From Agarivorans sp. TSD2052 (GTDB lineage: Bacteria > Pseudomonadota > Gammaproteobacteria > Enterobacterales > Celerinatantimonadaceae), in contig NZ_CP096670.1 of the NCBI RefSeq assembly GCF_023238625.1, positions 1,911,501-1,975,500 of the forward strand: 64,000 nucleotides of DNA, written 5' to 3'. The notes beneath the pieces were generated by a model that saw nothing but the letters and a program-made list of their open reading frames with translations, did no database searches and was not told the origin of the DNA. This document shows positions 53,695-63,562 of this stretch, piece after piece (position 1 is the first letter of the stretch; the number at the start of each line of letters is the position of its first letter). The translations under genes were made by a program, and so were the position numbers.

Positions 53695-55035
53695 ATGAAG
53701 CTAGATAAAATGACTGATGGCAAACAGCCTGACTCCTCACAGCTAAAGGCAGATACGCAAGCGGCTTTGGTTGCCACTCATCCTTGTTTCTCTAAAGAAG
53801 GTCACCAGTACGCACGAATTCACTTACCCGTTGCGCCTGCTTGTAATATTCAATGTAATTATTGTAATAGAAAGTTTGACTGCAGCAATGAAACTCGCCC
53901 TGGGGTGGTGTCGAAATTGCTATCCCCAGCGATGGCTGCTAGGCGTTTTGTTAAAGTGAAACAGCACGTGCCCGAAACGAAGGTGGTGGGCATTGCCGGT
54001 CCGGGTGATCCATTAGCCAATCCTAAAGCAACGATAGCCAGTTTAAAGGCTATCGCTGCAGCAGATCCCGATGTGCATTTGTGTATCTCGACCAACGGTT
54101 TAGCGCTGATTGAGCATTTAGATAAGTTACTCGAGGTAGGGGTTAAGCACTTAACGATAACCATAAACTGTATTGACGCCGAAATAGGAAAAAATATCTA
54201 CCCCTGGGTTTACTTTAATCAACAGCGTTTACGCGGGAGAGCAGCTGCTCAAGCTCTGATTGATCAGCAACTATTGGGTTTAGAGGCCGCGATTAACGCT
54301 GGCATGTTGGTAAAAGTGAATACCGTATTAATACCTGGAATTAATGATCATCATATTGAGTCCTTAGCGATTGAACTGGGGCGATATGGCGCCTTTATTC
54401 ATAATATTATGCCGCTGATTTCTGACCCCGCGCACGGTACTTATTTTGGCTTGATGGGGCAAAGAGAACCGAGCAGTGAAATGCTTGGCGCGGCACGTGA
54501 GAAAGCAGGCCAAAGTATGCAGCAAATGACGCATTGTCAGCAATGTAGAGCAGATGCAGTGGGTAAGTTGGGCCAAGATATTGATATTAATAGCCTAGAG
54601 AATGTAGAACCAGCCTTACCACCGCATATTAGGGTTGCCGTTGCTAGTAAAAGCAATCTGCTGGTGGACCAGCATTTTGGTTATGCCACAGAATTTCAGC
54701 ATTACCTTATTACCGAAAATAGCATTCAAGCCGAAGCTAATTTTAGTTGGCAGCAATATTGCGGGGGTGATGAGCAATGCAACGACGATAAAGCTAATAG
54801 AGACTTAAATCAGCTGGCACACTTTGATTTGTTGCTATGCAGCCGAATAGGCCTAGCTCCAAGGCAAGAGTTAGAAGACTTAGGATTGCAGGTCGATACC
54901 CATTATGCCTTGCGCGACATATCGGATGCCTTGCGGCAAATTCAGCAACAAATGCAATCAGAGCAAAGCAATCAGCATCATTTATTAGTGGCCAACGCAG
55001 CAAATGCTGGATGCGGTGGAAAGGAGTGTAGCTAA
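53695..55035 (+). CDS. nifB: NifB, radical SAM FeMo-cofactor core synthase
   Basis: Makes NifB-co, the 8Fe core with central carbide, from two [4Fe-4S] clusters and SAM. 446 aa: radical SAM motif Cys50-x3-Cys54-x2-Cys57 (PACNIQCNYCNRK), further cluster ligands in CQQC near residue 283, GPGDPLANP (SAM-binding GGE-like strand), and a C-terminal NifX-like domain from about 310 (IRVAVASKSNLLVDQHFGYATEF), the long two-domain form. Sigma54 promoter and NifA site directly upstream; the last base of its stop is the first base of fdxN. Confidence 0.97.
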   Translation: MKLDKMTDGKQPDSSQLKADTQAALVATHPCFSKEGHQYARIHLPVAPACNIQCNYCNRKFDCSNETRPGVVSKLLSPAMAARRFVKVKQHVPETKVVGIAGPGDPLANPKATIASLKAIAAADPDVHLCISTNGLALIEHLDKLLEVGVKHLTITINCIDAEIGKNIYPWVYFNQQRLRGRAAAQALIDQQLLGLEAAINAGMLVKVNTVLIPGINDHHIESLAIELGRYGAFIHNIMPLISDPAHGTYFGLMGQREPSSEMLGAAREKAGQSMQQMTHCQQCRADAVGKLGQDIDINSLENVEPALPPHIRVAVASKSNLLVDQHFGYATEFQHYLITENSIQAEANFSWQQYCGGDEQCNDDKANRDLNQLAHFDLLLCSRIGLAPRQELEDLGLQVDTHYALRDISDALRQIQQQMQSEQSNQHHLLVANAANAGCGGKECS

Positions 55036-55301
55036 TGGCATTATCAATTACCCAAGCCTGTATTGGCTGTTTTGCCTGTAAAGAAGTGTGCCCTAAAAAT
55101 GCGGTGACAGTTGCCGAGCAAGGCTTCATGATCGTTGAGCATCGTTGTGATGAATGTCGTAGCAACACTAATGGACCTCAATGTGGACAAATTTGCCCGG
55201 TGGAAACTGCCATTACCGATAATCAGGGGCGGGCGCTTAATCCACCGGGTTCATTAAGTGGTATACCTCAAAAAAGTCATGTTATAGCGATGACAAAATA
55301 G
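55035..55301 (+). CDS. fdxN: FdxN-type 2[4Fe-4S] ferredoxin
   Basis: 88-aa ferredoxin: first motif CIGCFACKEVCP (Cys9, 12, 15, 19) and second CDECRSNTNGPQCGQICP with the long loop typical of FdxN/NifB-linked ferredoxins. In other diazotrophs FdxN donates electrons to NifB. Position between nifB and nifQ fits. Start codon overlaps the nifB stop (TAATG). Confidence 0.9.
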   Translation: MALSITQACIGCFACKEVCPKNAVTVAEQGFMIVEHRCDECRSNTNGPQCGQICPVETAITDNQGRALNPPGSLSGIPQKSHVIAMTK

Positions 55302-55311
55302 GAGCGTTGTT

Positions 55312-55941
55312 ATGAGTAGCACTAACGCTAATGCAAATGCTTATCCCCCTTTTATTAGTCAAAGATGGTTAGGGGCATTAAGTAATATTTTTCAGCCAAT
55401 ATCCGTGGAAAACCGTCGATGGTTTCGTCAGATGAGTATTGCTCAGTTAACTGGCAGCTCCTCGTTACCGCATGGTTTAGGTTTAGATAACGCCAGTTAT
55501 CTTGAATTAAAACGTGTCATCAATAACAACGAAGTGGAACAGCAAGAGTTATTATGGCTAGAGCCAAGTCATCAATTAATTCGTAAACGGGCAGCGGTAT
55601 TTGCGGAAGTTTCTGATTTACGCGCCCAAGAACGTAATGAGCTGATCGCTTTACTGATGCAATATGCCAATGATGAAGAACCCTATGCTGTTCAAATGGC
55701 GGTTATTATTGCCAGTGCTAGCCTGTCTCAAATTCACTTGTGGCGCAGTTTAGGGTTAAGTAATCGTGCCGAACTAAGTGAACTGATTAGGCATAACTTC
55801 CCTATGCTGCATGCCATGAATACCAAGAACATGCGTTGGAAACGTTTCTTTTATCGGCAACTGTGTGAACAAGAGGGAGATTATATATGCCGGGCACCAA
55901 GTTGTGTGGAGTGTAGTAGTTATGCCGAGTGTTTTGTTTAG
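55312..55941 (+). CDS. nifQ: NifQ, molybdenum donor for FeMo-cofactor
   Basis: NifQ carries a Mo-Fe-S cluster and gives Mo to NifEN/NifH. 209 aa, helical; the diagnostic C-terminal motif Cys193-x4-Cys198-x2-Cys201-x5-Cys207 (ICRAPSCVECSSYAECF) is intact. Last gene of nifB-fdxN-nifQ. It links the ModABC supply upstream with cofactor assembly. Confidence 0.93.
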   Translation: MSSTNANANAYPPFISQRWLGALSNIFQPISVENRRWFRQMSIAQLTGSSSLPHGLGLDNASYLELKRVINNNEVEQQELLWLEPSHQLIRKRAAVFAEVSDLRAQERNELIALLMQYANDEEPYAVQMAVIIASASLSQIHLWRSLGLSNRAELSELIRHNFPMLHAMNTKNMRWKRFFYRQLCEQEGDYICRAPSCVECSSYAECFV

Positions 55942-56437
55942 TTAAATACTGAGTGAAATATTGCGAAGCAAAAAACCAATAAACCCTGTTTACTGGTTTT
56001 TTTATGTCCATAGCCTAATAGAGGGTGTTTTATCCAGCTGATATTTGAGTGAAGAGTCAGCGTGTAATAGGTAACAACGTTTTGGCTTCGTCATTGCGTT
56101 CTCGATGATATAACAACCAAGATGATAGTTAACTTCTGAAGCCGAAAATGATGGATTTACCCGCTTATAGGAGATGTTTATAAAAATAAGAAGATTGTTA
56201 CTTTTAGGGGCTAAGTGGAATTAATAAGCGATAGGGCTAATAAGTCGTTAATACCTTGTTGCTGATACTCAGTTTGCACCATATTAAACCGTCTGTATCA
56301 CCATTATGGTGAGTCATTTAAATATTTGTTTAGAAAATGTACGTATCTTAGCTTTTTGATGCTTTTTGGGGCCTCATTTTAAGGCATTGTTTTTGCTTAT
56401 AAAGTCAAAACAACGGGTAAGTAAATGGACTAGATTA
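55942..56437. other. Intergenic region after nifQ
   Basis: About 495 bases. Holds the terminator at 55970-56003. The rest is AT-rich with no recognised gene; a TTG-started extension of the downstream chemoreceptor frame reaches back to 56366. Confidence 0.45.
55970..56003. terminator. Intrinsic terminator after nifQ
   Basis: AAAAAACCA/TGGTTTTTT with an inner TAAAC/GTTTA pair and one mismatch, then T-run; 29 bases after the nifQ stop. Closes the nifLA-nifB-nifQ block; symmetric A and T tracts allow use from both sides. Confidence 0.82.
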
Positions 56438-58561
56438 ATGGAATTAACGAACCAAGAGCGGAATTGGTTACCGATATTTGGTGCGACTGGCAAGCTAGCA
56501 ATGCGAAAAGCTTGTTGGTTAAATAGACAGCAACAAAATAATTTAAAACAAACTTTTGATAGCATTGCTCAAACAAGAGTTAAGCTTTTGCATGCTTGGG
56601 CCGAAACTCAGTGGGATTTCTTACAGGACGCAATGTTTTATCTTGCAACCAAGCCTGTTGGGCAACAGCAAGAGGTGCTAAAACAATTACTGACACGCAA
56701 TAGCGATTTTTCAGAGTTGTTTATTACTGACTTAAACGGCAAGGTTACTACCAGTAGTTTTCATCAACATGTTGGGGTGAAGATTGTCGACGAACAAGCG
56801 CTGAAGTATGGTACCCAACAGCAATTTTTGCATGGCCCATACCAAGACGCTAGAACCTTATCGGTCGGAGCTTCTAGTTCGGCTTTCCATGATGAAGTGA
56901 CGCTGATGTTTTATCAACCATTTGAAGTTGATGGGGACATTGCTGGCTGCTTATGTGGCAGAGTTCCTAACGATGTGCTGGGAGATCTGATTCAGCGAGA
57001 GGCTGGGCATATTTATAGTGAATCAGGCGATAACTATATTTTTATGGTTGATGCCCATTACGATCGTTCGATTCAAGCCGGAACCGCTTTGTCACGCTCC
57101 CGGTTTGAAGATAATACTTTTTCGCATGGTGAGAATTTAAAATCAGGTGTTACCACTAAGTGGGGAACGGTAAAAGTTAGTCGTCATACTGAATTTGAAA
57201 TTCGTTTCACTGATCCTGCGACTAAAAATCTACACCCTGGAGTGCGAGAAACCATAAAGCATGGCAGTAATCTATTTGTTGAGTATCCCGGTTATTCTGA
57301 TTACCGGCATATCCCTGTTATTGGTAAGGGCGTAACTTTTCAGCTTAAGGGTTCGTTAGACCGCTGGGGAATGATGTGTGAAGCTGATTTAGAAGAAGTT
57401 TATCGTCATCGGTCATTAAGCCAAAAGTTAACCAATAAATACGCTGTAAGCCTTATTTCAACGCTGGTTCCGCCGTTTCTAATCGCTCAATACATGCAGT
57501 TGTCGATCGGCCAAACAGCGGCTTTAGTTGCGACTTTTTCAGTAATAGGGATGGCTATATTCAATGGGTTAGTGGCTCAACCTATAGCCCAACGTTTACA
57601 GCAAATGAGCAAAGTTATTCAAACTATTGCAGAAGGCGATGGCGATTTAAAAAGGCGATTGGACAGTACTAAGTTTCGGCCAGATGAAACAGGAGAGCTA
57701 GGGCGCTGGATCAATAGTTTTATTGATAACTTGGAAGGCGTAGTCAGCGGGATCATTTATGCGTCTAACGAAGTGAAGCAAGTCAGTGGTTCTATGTTAC
57801 GGCGTTGTGGGGTGGTGGACGACTGCACCCAACAAACGTCAAACTCAATCGATTCTTTATTGAGCTTAGCTCACCATCAACAGTCTGAGATTATCAAGGC
57901 CACCCAGTCGGCTGAAAGCTTGCAAGATGTGATGCAGGAAATGGTGGCTAACGCTGAGTTGGAATATCAAAGCGCGGTTAAAAATACTCAAGATATTAAG
58001 CAGATTGTAGAAGCCTCGGCGAAAAGTGTTAATGATGTAAACAATGAAATGAAACAGATAGAAGACATTGTAAAACTGATTTCTGAGATCACTGAGCAAA
58101 CCAATTTATTGGCTTTAAATGCCGCCATTGAAGCGGCGCGTGCTGGTGAACACGGTCGAGGTTTTTCAGTTGTCGCCGATGAAGTGAGGAACTTAGCGAC
58201 CAAAACATCTCAAGCCGCTAATCATATCGGCCAAACAATGGGTAAGTTACGGGTTCAATCAGAAACAGCGGTTAATTATATGGAGCAAGGGGTGAAGAAT
58301 GTAGATCAAAGCTCTGCACTGTTAGATTCAGGTTCACGCAGTGCTAAGCTTCAACAGGCGGTAGAAAACATGTTTACGACTATTAATGAGCTAGCGGGTA
58401 ACAGTGTGCAGCACAGCGAAACTGCGCAACAGGCCCAACAAACGACGTCTTCACTAGACCTGTCGTCACAACAGTTAATTCGACGAACAACCTTGGTTAA
58501 AAACTCGATTATTCGTTTACATCAATTGGTCGCCCGCTTTGAGGTGTCGAAAGCAGCTTAA
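56438..58561 (+). CDS. Methyl-accepting chemotaxis protein with unusual topology
   Basis: Chemoreceptor of 707 aa from the ATG at 56438 (frame open from TTG 56366). Residues about 20-350 form a Cache-like sensor ([61 protein letters not shown]) with no N-terminal membrane segment. Two adjacent hydrophobic stretches follow near 365-415 ([38 protein letters not shown]), then HAMP and a signalling domain with the highly conserved [22 protein letters not shown] hairpin tip by position at about 571-592. Both ends of the sensor therefore seem cytoplasmic. Beside nif genes it may steer the cell to low oxygen or other cues; this is inference. Confidence 0.88.
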   Translation: MELTNQERNWLPIFGATGKLAMRKACWLNRQQQNNLKQTFDSIAQTRVKLLHAWAETQWDFLQDAMFYLATKPVGQQQEVLKQLLTRNSDFSELFITDLNGKVTTSSFHQHVGVKIVDEQALKYGTQQQFLHGPYQDARTLSVGASSSAFHDEVTLMFYQPFEVDGDIAGCLCGRVPNDVLGDLIQREAGHIYSESGDNYIFMVDAHYDRSIQAGTALSRSRFEDNTFSHGENLKSGVTTKWGTVKVSRHTEFEIRFTDPATKNLHPGVRETIKHGSNLFVEYPGYSDYRHIPVIGKGVTFQLKGSLDRWGMMCEADLEEVYRHRSLSQKLTNKYAVSLISTLVPPFLIAQYMQLSIGQTAALVATFSVIGMAIFNGLVAQPIAQRLQQMSKVIQTIAEGDGDLKRRLDSTKFRPDETGELGRWINSFIDNLEGVVSGIIYASNEVKQVSGSMLRRCGVVDDCTQQTSNSIDSLLSLAHHQQSEIIKATQSAESLQDVMQEMVANAELEYQSAVKNTQDIKQIVEASAKSVNDVNNEMKQIEDIVKLISEITEQTNLLALNAAIEAARAGEHGRGFSVVADEVRNLATKTSQAANHIGQTMGKLRVQSETAVNYMEQGVKNVDQSSALLDSGSRSAKLQQAVENMFTTINELAGNSVQHSETAQQAQQTTSSLDLSSQQLIRRTTLVKNSIIRLHQLVARFEVSKAA

Positions 58562-59048
58562 TACAAGGGCTGCTTTTTAATAAGCACTTTTAAGTTAATA
58601 AATACAAGCTGCTGGTTAGCAGCTTGGCTAGAACTTTCCTGATATCTACATTGGTTTATGCCAAACATCCTCGCTATTTAGCTTACAGACCCAACGACGT
58701 CGTTAACCGTTAACTCACACAACTATTGGTCGTTTTTACGCAATAGCTAGCGTGAACACGTTCTTGTCTGTGTACTAACTCTCAACAAGTACAACTTCTT
58801 CAATTATTCTTTTCCCCTCTTCTTTTGTATTATTTTATCGTGTTTTTACGGATGCCTTGATGTCAAGTTAGCGACGATGCTCAGCCTCTCAAAGTTAGCG
58901 AAACAGCTACTGCCAATAAGATTAACGTGAGCGAGATCGTTTATTTAGCACACAGCGTTTGACGCTTATATGTGATTATCATTTAATAATACATAACAAG
59001 ACGGTTCATTTAATGGACGCACACTTAAATATAATGAAAGGGTTAAAT
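58562..59048. other. Intergenic region with a hairpin after the chemoreceptor gene
   Basis: About 490 bases. AAGCTGCT-GGTT-AGCAGCTT at 58606-58625 is a perfect 8-bp stem 45 bases after the stop, without T-run; it may end the transcript. The remainder is AT-rich and carries the promoter of the lipoprotein; nothing else recognised. Confidence 0.45.
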
Positions 59049-60404
59049 ATGGACTTTAAACTAACAAAAATAGCAGCGGCGCTAGCAGCGAGTGCATTAT
59101 TATTTGGTTGTGGTGGTACTTACGATCCGAATGCCGGTACAGGCCCAAATCCCGATCCCGATCCAGATCCGGTTACAGGTCAATATGTTGCTATTACCGA
59201 TACCTCAGCTGATACTTCTGGTTCTTTCAAATATAGCATTGTAGATGGACACGGTTTCGAACTTGACACGGGTGCCGTAAGTGTTGATGTGATGTACCCA
59301 ACTAACCAAGACCAAGACTTCTCCATTGGTGTGTATGATGAGAGCAATAGCACTAGCTCTATGCTCGTTGATATTATCCTAAAATCTGATGGACGAATTG
59401 TTACAAGACAAAATGGTTCTGCGGATAATACTTTAAGTGTTGAACATACTCCTGGTGAAACGGCGACTTACGCAGTGACTTGGGATGCAGCGACGGCTAC
59501 TTATACGTTAAGCATTGATGGCACGTCTATCTTAACTGCGCAGCCGTTTAACAATACAGACGCTACCGGTGCAGCGTACTTTGGTGTAAAACTCGGCTCT
59601 AATTCTAAAATAGCAGCGGGTATTTCAACCATAGACAATTTAGTTATCTACTCTGACGTAGCAATGACTACAGAGGTGCTAAACGACGACTTTGAAGATT
59701 ATGATTTAGACTATGACCTAGATGGTGAAGCTTTCTATAGTGCTGTTGAAGCGGTTGTTGCTGGTGAAGATGACGATGGCGGTGAAGAGCCTGGTGATGG
59801 TACAAGCTATGATTTTGAAGACCAAACTGTAGGCACTGCTATTAGTGATGTGAGTGGTTGGAGTTCTTCAAATATTGGTGATCAAGAAGCAGGTACTACT
59901 AGTGCAGAGATAGCTGAAGACCCAGCTGATGCTGAAGGCAAAGCACTATACATTGCCGATGAAAGTAGCTCAACCAAACCTTCTGCTTGGGTGGCATTCT
60001 CTGAAGCTTCTGCTGCGGGTTCGGTTTCTTTAGATGTTTACATCCCTGAAGGCAATGCAAAAACTACCTACATTAATGTTGGTTCAGGTAAAAATAATTC
60101 AGACCGCTATTTCGAACTTCGTATTAGCGGCAGCGGTAACTTCCAATACGAAGCTGGTTCTGACGACATTGACTTAGATGGCGATGTTACAATAGGCGAA
60201 TGGAATACCGTAGATTTGTCTTGGACTGATGCTGGTATTTTCACTGTGACTCTAAACGATACCGTTGTTGGCTCGGGTATTGACCAAGCTGATACAGGTT
60301 TAGATTCTGCGAATACTCCATCTCAGGTCACTCTTTACACGGGTGACACGAGCGGTGATGCAAACTACGCATACTTTGACAATATAACGTCAAGCTTGTT
60401 CTAG
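59049..60404 (+). CDS. Secreted lipoprotein with two carbohydrate-binding-like modules
   Basis: 451-aa lipoprotein: signal peptide KIAAALAASALLFGC (Cys about 19), a Pro/Asp linker (NPDPDPDPVTG), then a first LamG/concanavalin-like module (about 40-225) and, after an acidic linker (GEDDDGGEEPGDG), a second (about 250-451, YDFEDQTVGTAISDVSGWSSS and AYFDNITS at its end). Both look like the non-catalytic modules found in marine alginate lyases and agarases, but no catalytic domain is present. It may bind polysaccharide on the cell surface. The ATG at 59049 follows AAAGGG; upstream in-frame starts are less likely. Confidence 0.75.
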   Translation: MDFKLTKIAAALAASALLFGCGGTYDPNAGTGPNPDPDPDPVTGQYVAITDTSADTSGSFKYSIVDGHGFELDTGAVSVDVMYPTNQDQDFSIGVYDESNSTSSMLVDIILKSDGRIVTRQNGSADNTLSVEHTPGETATYAVTWDAATATYTLSIDGTSILTAQPFNNTDATGAAYFGVKLGSNSKIAAGISTIDNLVIYSDVAMTTEVLNDDFEDYDLDYDLDGEAFYSAVEAVVAGEDDDGGEEPGDGTSYDFEDQTVGTAISDVSGWSSSNIGDQEAGTTSAEIAEDPADAEGKALYIADESSSTKPSAWVAFSEASAAGSVSLDVYIPEGNAKTTYINVGSGKNNSDRYFELRISGSGNFQYEAGSDDIDLDGDVTIGEWNTVDLSWTDAGIFTVTLNDTVVGSGIDQADTGLDSANTPSQVTLYTGDTSGDANYAYFDNITSSLF

Positions 60405-60440
60405 GCGTTAGGTGCCTGGTTATTGGTAATCAACCCGTAG

Positions 60441-60468
60441 AGGCCGACTTATAAGTCGGCCTTTTTTT
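60441..60468 (+). terminator. Intrinsic terminator after the lipoprotein gene
   Basis: AGGCCGACTT-ATAAGTCGGCCT, perfect palindrome, followed by TTTTTTT. 37 bases after the stop. Confidence 0.9.
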
Positions 60469-60630
60469 ATAAACAATTGCTGGTTACACCATCCTAAATT
60501 CACACGGTTGACAGGCCGTTCTTGTTTTCTTGCCAGCAACAGTGTGCGCCTCATTGTGTTGTATTGCTTGCTTTGTACTCCCAATCAGTCATTAAGCCGT
60601 CTATATTTTGTATAAATGCGCTTTATGCAT

Positions 60631-60659
60631 GTATTAAATGATAAAAATTCATTTAATAC
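60631..60659. promoter_or_regulatory. Inverted repeat upstream of the reductase gene
   Basis: GTATTAAATGA-N7-TCATTTAATAC, a perfect 11-bp inverted repeat about 65 bases before the start of the acuI/yhdH-like gene. Likely an operator for a dimeric regulator, or a promoter-overlapping hairpin; the binding protein is unknown. Confidence 0.5.
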
Positions 60660-60724
60660 ATAGAGCTATAGCGACTACACTCTAGCTATGCAAATCACTT
60701 TAGTCAGTTATTCGGAGCACAATA

Positions 60725-61705
60725 ATGTTTAAGGCACTGGTGTTAGACCAAGTTGAAAAAAGCACAATAGCTAATATTCGCCAACTTAATGATTCTGATT
60801 TACCCGAGGGCGATGTTGTTATCTCGGTAAGTTACTCATCGTTAAACTACAAAGATGGTTTAGCCATTACCGGTAAGGGAAAAATAGTCCGTAATTTCCC
60901 TATGGTGCCCGGCATTGATCTTACAGGCACGGTAGAACAATCTCATGACCCTCGTTATAAGGTTGGTGACGATGTTGTATTAACCGGTTGGGGTGTTGGT
61001 GAAGGACATTGGGGTGGAATGTCCCAAAAAGCCAGTTTAAAAGCCGATTGGTTAGTGCCTTTACCGGCGGGCTTAGATGGCAAGCAAGCCATGATGATTG
61101 GCACTGCGGGGTTTACCGCGATGTTATGTGTACAAGCCTTGATAGACGCCGGTATTACACCTGAATCTGGTGAGGTGTTGGTCACCGGTGCGAGTGGTGG
61201 CGTGGGGTCGGTAGCGGTATGTTTATTGGCCACCTTAGGTTACAAGGTAGCCGCGGTAACGGGCCGGGTAGAGCAAAATGGTCCATTGCTAACTCAGCTT
61301 GGGGCGTCGCAGATTATTGATAGAAGCGTATTTGAAGAACCTGCAAGAGCCTTAGAAAAGCAGGTGTGGGCAGGCGCTGTAGATACCGTAGGTAGCAAGG
61401 TTCTCGCAAAGGTCCTAGCGCAAATGGATTACAATGGTGCTGTTGCAGCGTGCGGTTTAGCGGGCGGCTTTGATTTGCCAACCACTGTAATGCCTTTCAT
61501 TTTACGTAATGTGAGTTTACTTGGTGTTGACTCTGTGAATTGCCCGACTGAAAAACGCATCAAAGCATGGCAAGGTTTAGCCGAGTTATTACCTGCTAGC
61601 TATTACCAACAAGCTTGCACCGAAATAGAGTTAGAGCAGGTGACAGGCTACGCCGACGACATTACAAACGGTAAAGTAACTGGCCGGGTAGTCATCAAGC
61701 TTTAA
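60725..61705 (+). CDS. acuI: AcuI/YhdH-type acrylyl-CoA reductase (MDR family)
   Basis: 326-aa zinc-independent medium-chain reductase. YSSLNYKDGLAITGKGKIVR and NFPMVPGIDLTGTV are the YhdH/AcuI N-terminal blocks, and VLVTGASGGVGSVAVCLLATLG is the NADPH-binding Rossmann loop. AcuI reduces acrylyl-CoA to propionyl-CoA and often serves DMSP or 3-hydroxypropionate metabolism in marine bacteria; no dddA/dmdA neighbours are present. Preceded by CGGAGC. Followed by a strong terminator. Confidence 0.88.
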   Translation: MFKALVLDQVEKSTIANIRQLNDSDLPEGDVVISVSYSSLNYKDGLAITGKGKIVRNFPMVPGIDLTGTVEQSHDPRYKVGDDVVLTGWGVGEGHWGGMSQKASLKADWLVPLPAGLDGKQAMMIGTAGFTAMLCVQALIDAGITPESGEVLVTGASGGVGSVAVCLLATLGYKVAAVTGRVEQNGPLLTQLGASQIIDRSVFEEPARALEKQVWAGAVDTVGSKVLAKVLAQMDYNGAVAACGLAGGFDLPTTVMPFILRNVSLLGVDSVNCPTEKRIKAWQGLAELLPASYYQQACTEIELEQVTGYADDITNGKVTGRVVIKL

Positions 61706-61750
61706 GCCTTGGGAAAAAATCGGCCCTGTTGATACCGATAATTTTTATAT

Positions 61751-61778
61751 AACGCTGGCACTGCCAGCGTTTTTTTTA
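61751..61778 (+). terminator. Intrinsic terminator after the reductase gene
   Basis: AACGCTGGCA-C-TGCCAGCGTT followed by TTTTTTT; stem of about eight pairs once a minimal loop is allowed. 46 bases after the stop. Confidence 0.88.
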
Positions 61779-61834
61779 CTTAGTTTGGGGCAAATTACGT
61801 GGTAGGGACTGGCTCAAGGTTATTCTAGCGGTGT

Positions 61835-62782
61835 CTAATTTTCCGCTAATCCCATGTCTTGCACGCGTTTGCTAATTAAGCGACTGCATTCTTGCTTAAT
61901 AATATTACGCAGCCACATGTGGGCAGCCGAATGCTCACAGCGAGGATGCCAGATTAAGGAGTAATCAAACGGTTCAAATTCAAAGGGTAAGGGTTTAATC
62001 ACTAAGTCATTTTTATCTGCGACTAGATAGGCTAAGTCGGCAGGAACAGTAATAATAACGGGGACTTTGTCAGCGATAGCGGTTGCAGCTTCAAGGTGGT
62101 AAGCCCTTAGTAACATTTGAGGCTTGGGATAACTAGCAAGAGCATTGTCGATTAGCGATTTAACCCCATCACTGATCGCAATCATCGCGTGAGGATATTG
62201 CAGGTAATCTTTTATCGTTAGTGTTTTTTCGGCTACTGGGTGTTGTTTGGCTACCATACAAAAAACCCCAACTAAACCCAGACTGTCTTTTTGCAAGGGT
62301 TTAATGCTTTGAGTTGGCCGGCAAATTGCCATGTCGCAACCATTAAAACTGAGTTGAGAATGGATATTGTCATGTTGAATTGGGGCAAATTCTAACGATA
62401 TATTTGGCGCTTCTTGATAGATGCGCGGCAAGGCAAAGGGCAAAATGGTTTGCATCGCATAGTCAGTAGTGGCAATCACAAAATGTTGCTGGCAATCTCG
62501 AGGTCTAAAATCGTTCGGGCTTAGTGTTTGTTTTAGTGCCTCTAGAGGCGGTGCTAATTGCTCGCAAAGTTCTATCGCTCGCTGTGTAGCCACCAGATGT
62601 TGACCTTGGCGTATAAATAAAGGGTCGTTAAGCAGCTCACGTAAACGATTTAGCACTCGACTCATTGCTGATTGGCTTAAGTTTAAGCGAGTAGCCGCTT
62701 TGCTAACACTGCCTTCTTCCAATAGAATTTTTAACGCGACCAGTAAATTTAGATCTCTGCGATAAATTTCTTCTAATTCCAT
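61835..62782 (-). CDS. LysR-family transcriptional regulator
   Basis: 315 aa. N-terminal winged helix with NLLVALKILLEEGSVSKAATR and LNLSQSAMSRVLNRLRELL, and a periplasmic-binding-like effector domain from about residue 90. Group is like LeuO/NodD-type (LLVALKIL opening). Target unknown; convergent with acuI and divergent from nothing recognised. Start at 62782 after AAGGGTACTC-type purines on the minus strand. Confidence 0.88.
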   Translation of the reverse strand: MELEEIYRRDLNLLVALKILLEEGSVSKAATRLNLSQSAMSRVLNRLRELLNDPLFIRQGQHLVATQRAIELCEQLAPPLEALKQTLSPNDFRPRDCQQHFVIATTDYAMQTILPFALPRIYQEAPNISLEFAPIQHDNIHSQLSFNGCDMAICRPTQSIKPLQKDSLGLVGVFCMVAKQHPVAEKTLTIKDYLQYPHAMIAISDGVKSLIDNALASYPKPQMLLRAYHLEAATAIADKVPVIITVPADLAYLVADKNDLVIKPLPFEFEPFDYSLIWHPRCEHSAAHMWLRNIIKQECSRLISKRVQDMGLAEN

Positions 62783-63562
62783 ACTGAAGGGTACTCATAT
62801 GCTGGGCAGTTAAGGAGAAGCAAATGCTTATAGGGCAACTATAATAATGTAAAAGTACAGGGGCACATAGAATAAAGATTATGGGTAGCCAAGCCTAAAT
62901 GCTAAGAAAGCACATACTAGACTGTGGCATCAGAGGAGCAAACACTGAAAACTAAATCGCTGCATATTACCGTTGAGTAATTGCAGCAATGATTAAATTT
63001 AATAGCAAACAAGGCGGTACACGCTTGTCTTGTTAAGCGCTGTTACTGTATTCGGGAAATCGTTTAAAAGCGATACCCCAGTCGAGTTGCAAGTTCTAAA
63101 GCTACTACATATACAGCTATCAGTGCTAGAAATAGTCCTACTAGTATCATATTGTGTTCTCGCGTTTAGTGTCTTTTATTTTGTTTTAATCATGTACGAG
63201 TTAGCAATTTGCATTGGTTTTGTCGATCTTATAATTGTTATGTTTGCTGACTTGTAATGCTATTTTACAAGTTAACCAGCTAAGTAATGATCTTACATTT
63301 TGGCGACATTTGTAATTGGAATGTGCAAATAATGTGATGCGTTTGGCGGAACATTGACTATTTTGTAATACAGATCATAAAAATGATTACTGCTCAACCG
63401 TCCTTTCATATTGTGATAGCTAGCTCAATAAGCGTCATGTTATCAATGGTTAGCGTTAATAGTGTATAAATAAGGAACTATTTTTCTTTAAGTTGACTGT
63501 ATCTATAGTAATCAAGTGATTAAAAAATATAATACTACTATTATATCGCGTAGGTTGAGCTC
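62783..63562. other. Long AT-rich intergenic region
   Basis: 780 bases. A hydrophobic TTG-start frame at 63030-63257 (75 aa) is present but has no ribosome site or relatives recognised; it is not called. No hairpin, repeat array, tRNA or sigma54/NifA site was found. Confidence 0.45.

Larger units (their letters stand above)
60405..60724. other. Intergenic region with terminator and inverted repeat
   Basis: 320 bases: terminator at 60441-60468 and the inverted repeat at 60631-60659 listed separately; the rest shows no gene. Confidence 0.5.

Noticed and set aside
63030-63257. Hydrophobic 75-codon frame
   Set aside because: TTG start without a Shine-Dalgarno and no recognised family; AT-rich DNA often gives hydrophobic chance frames.
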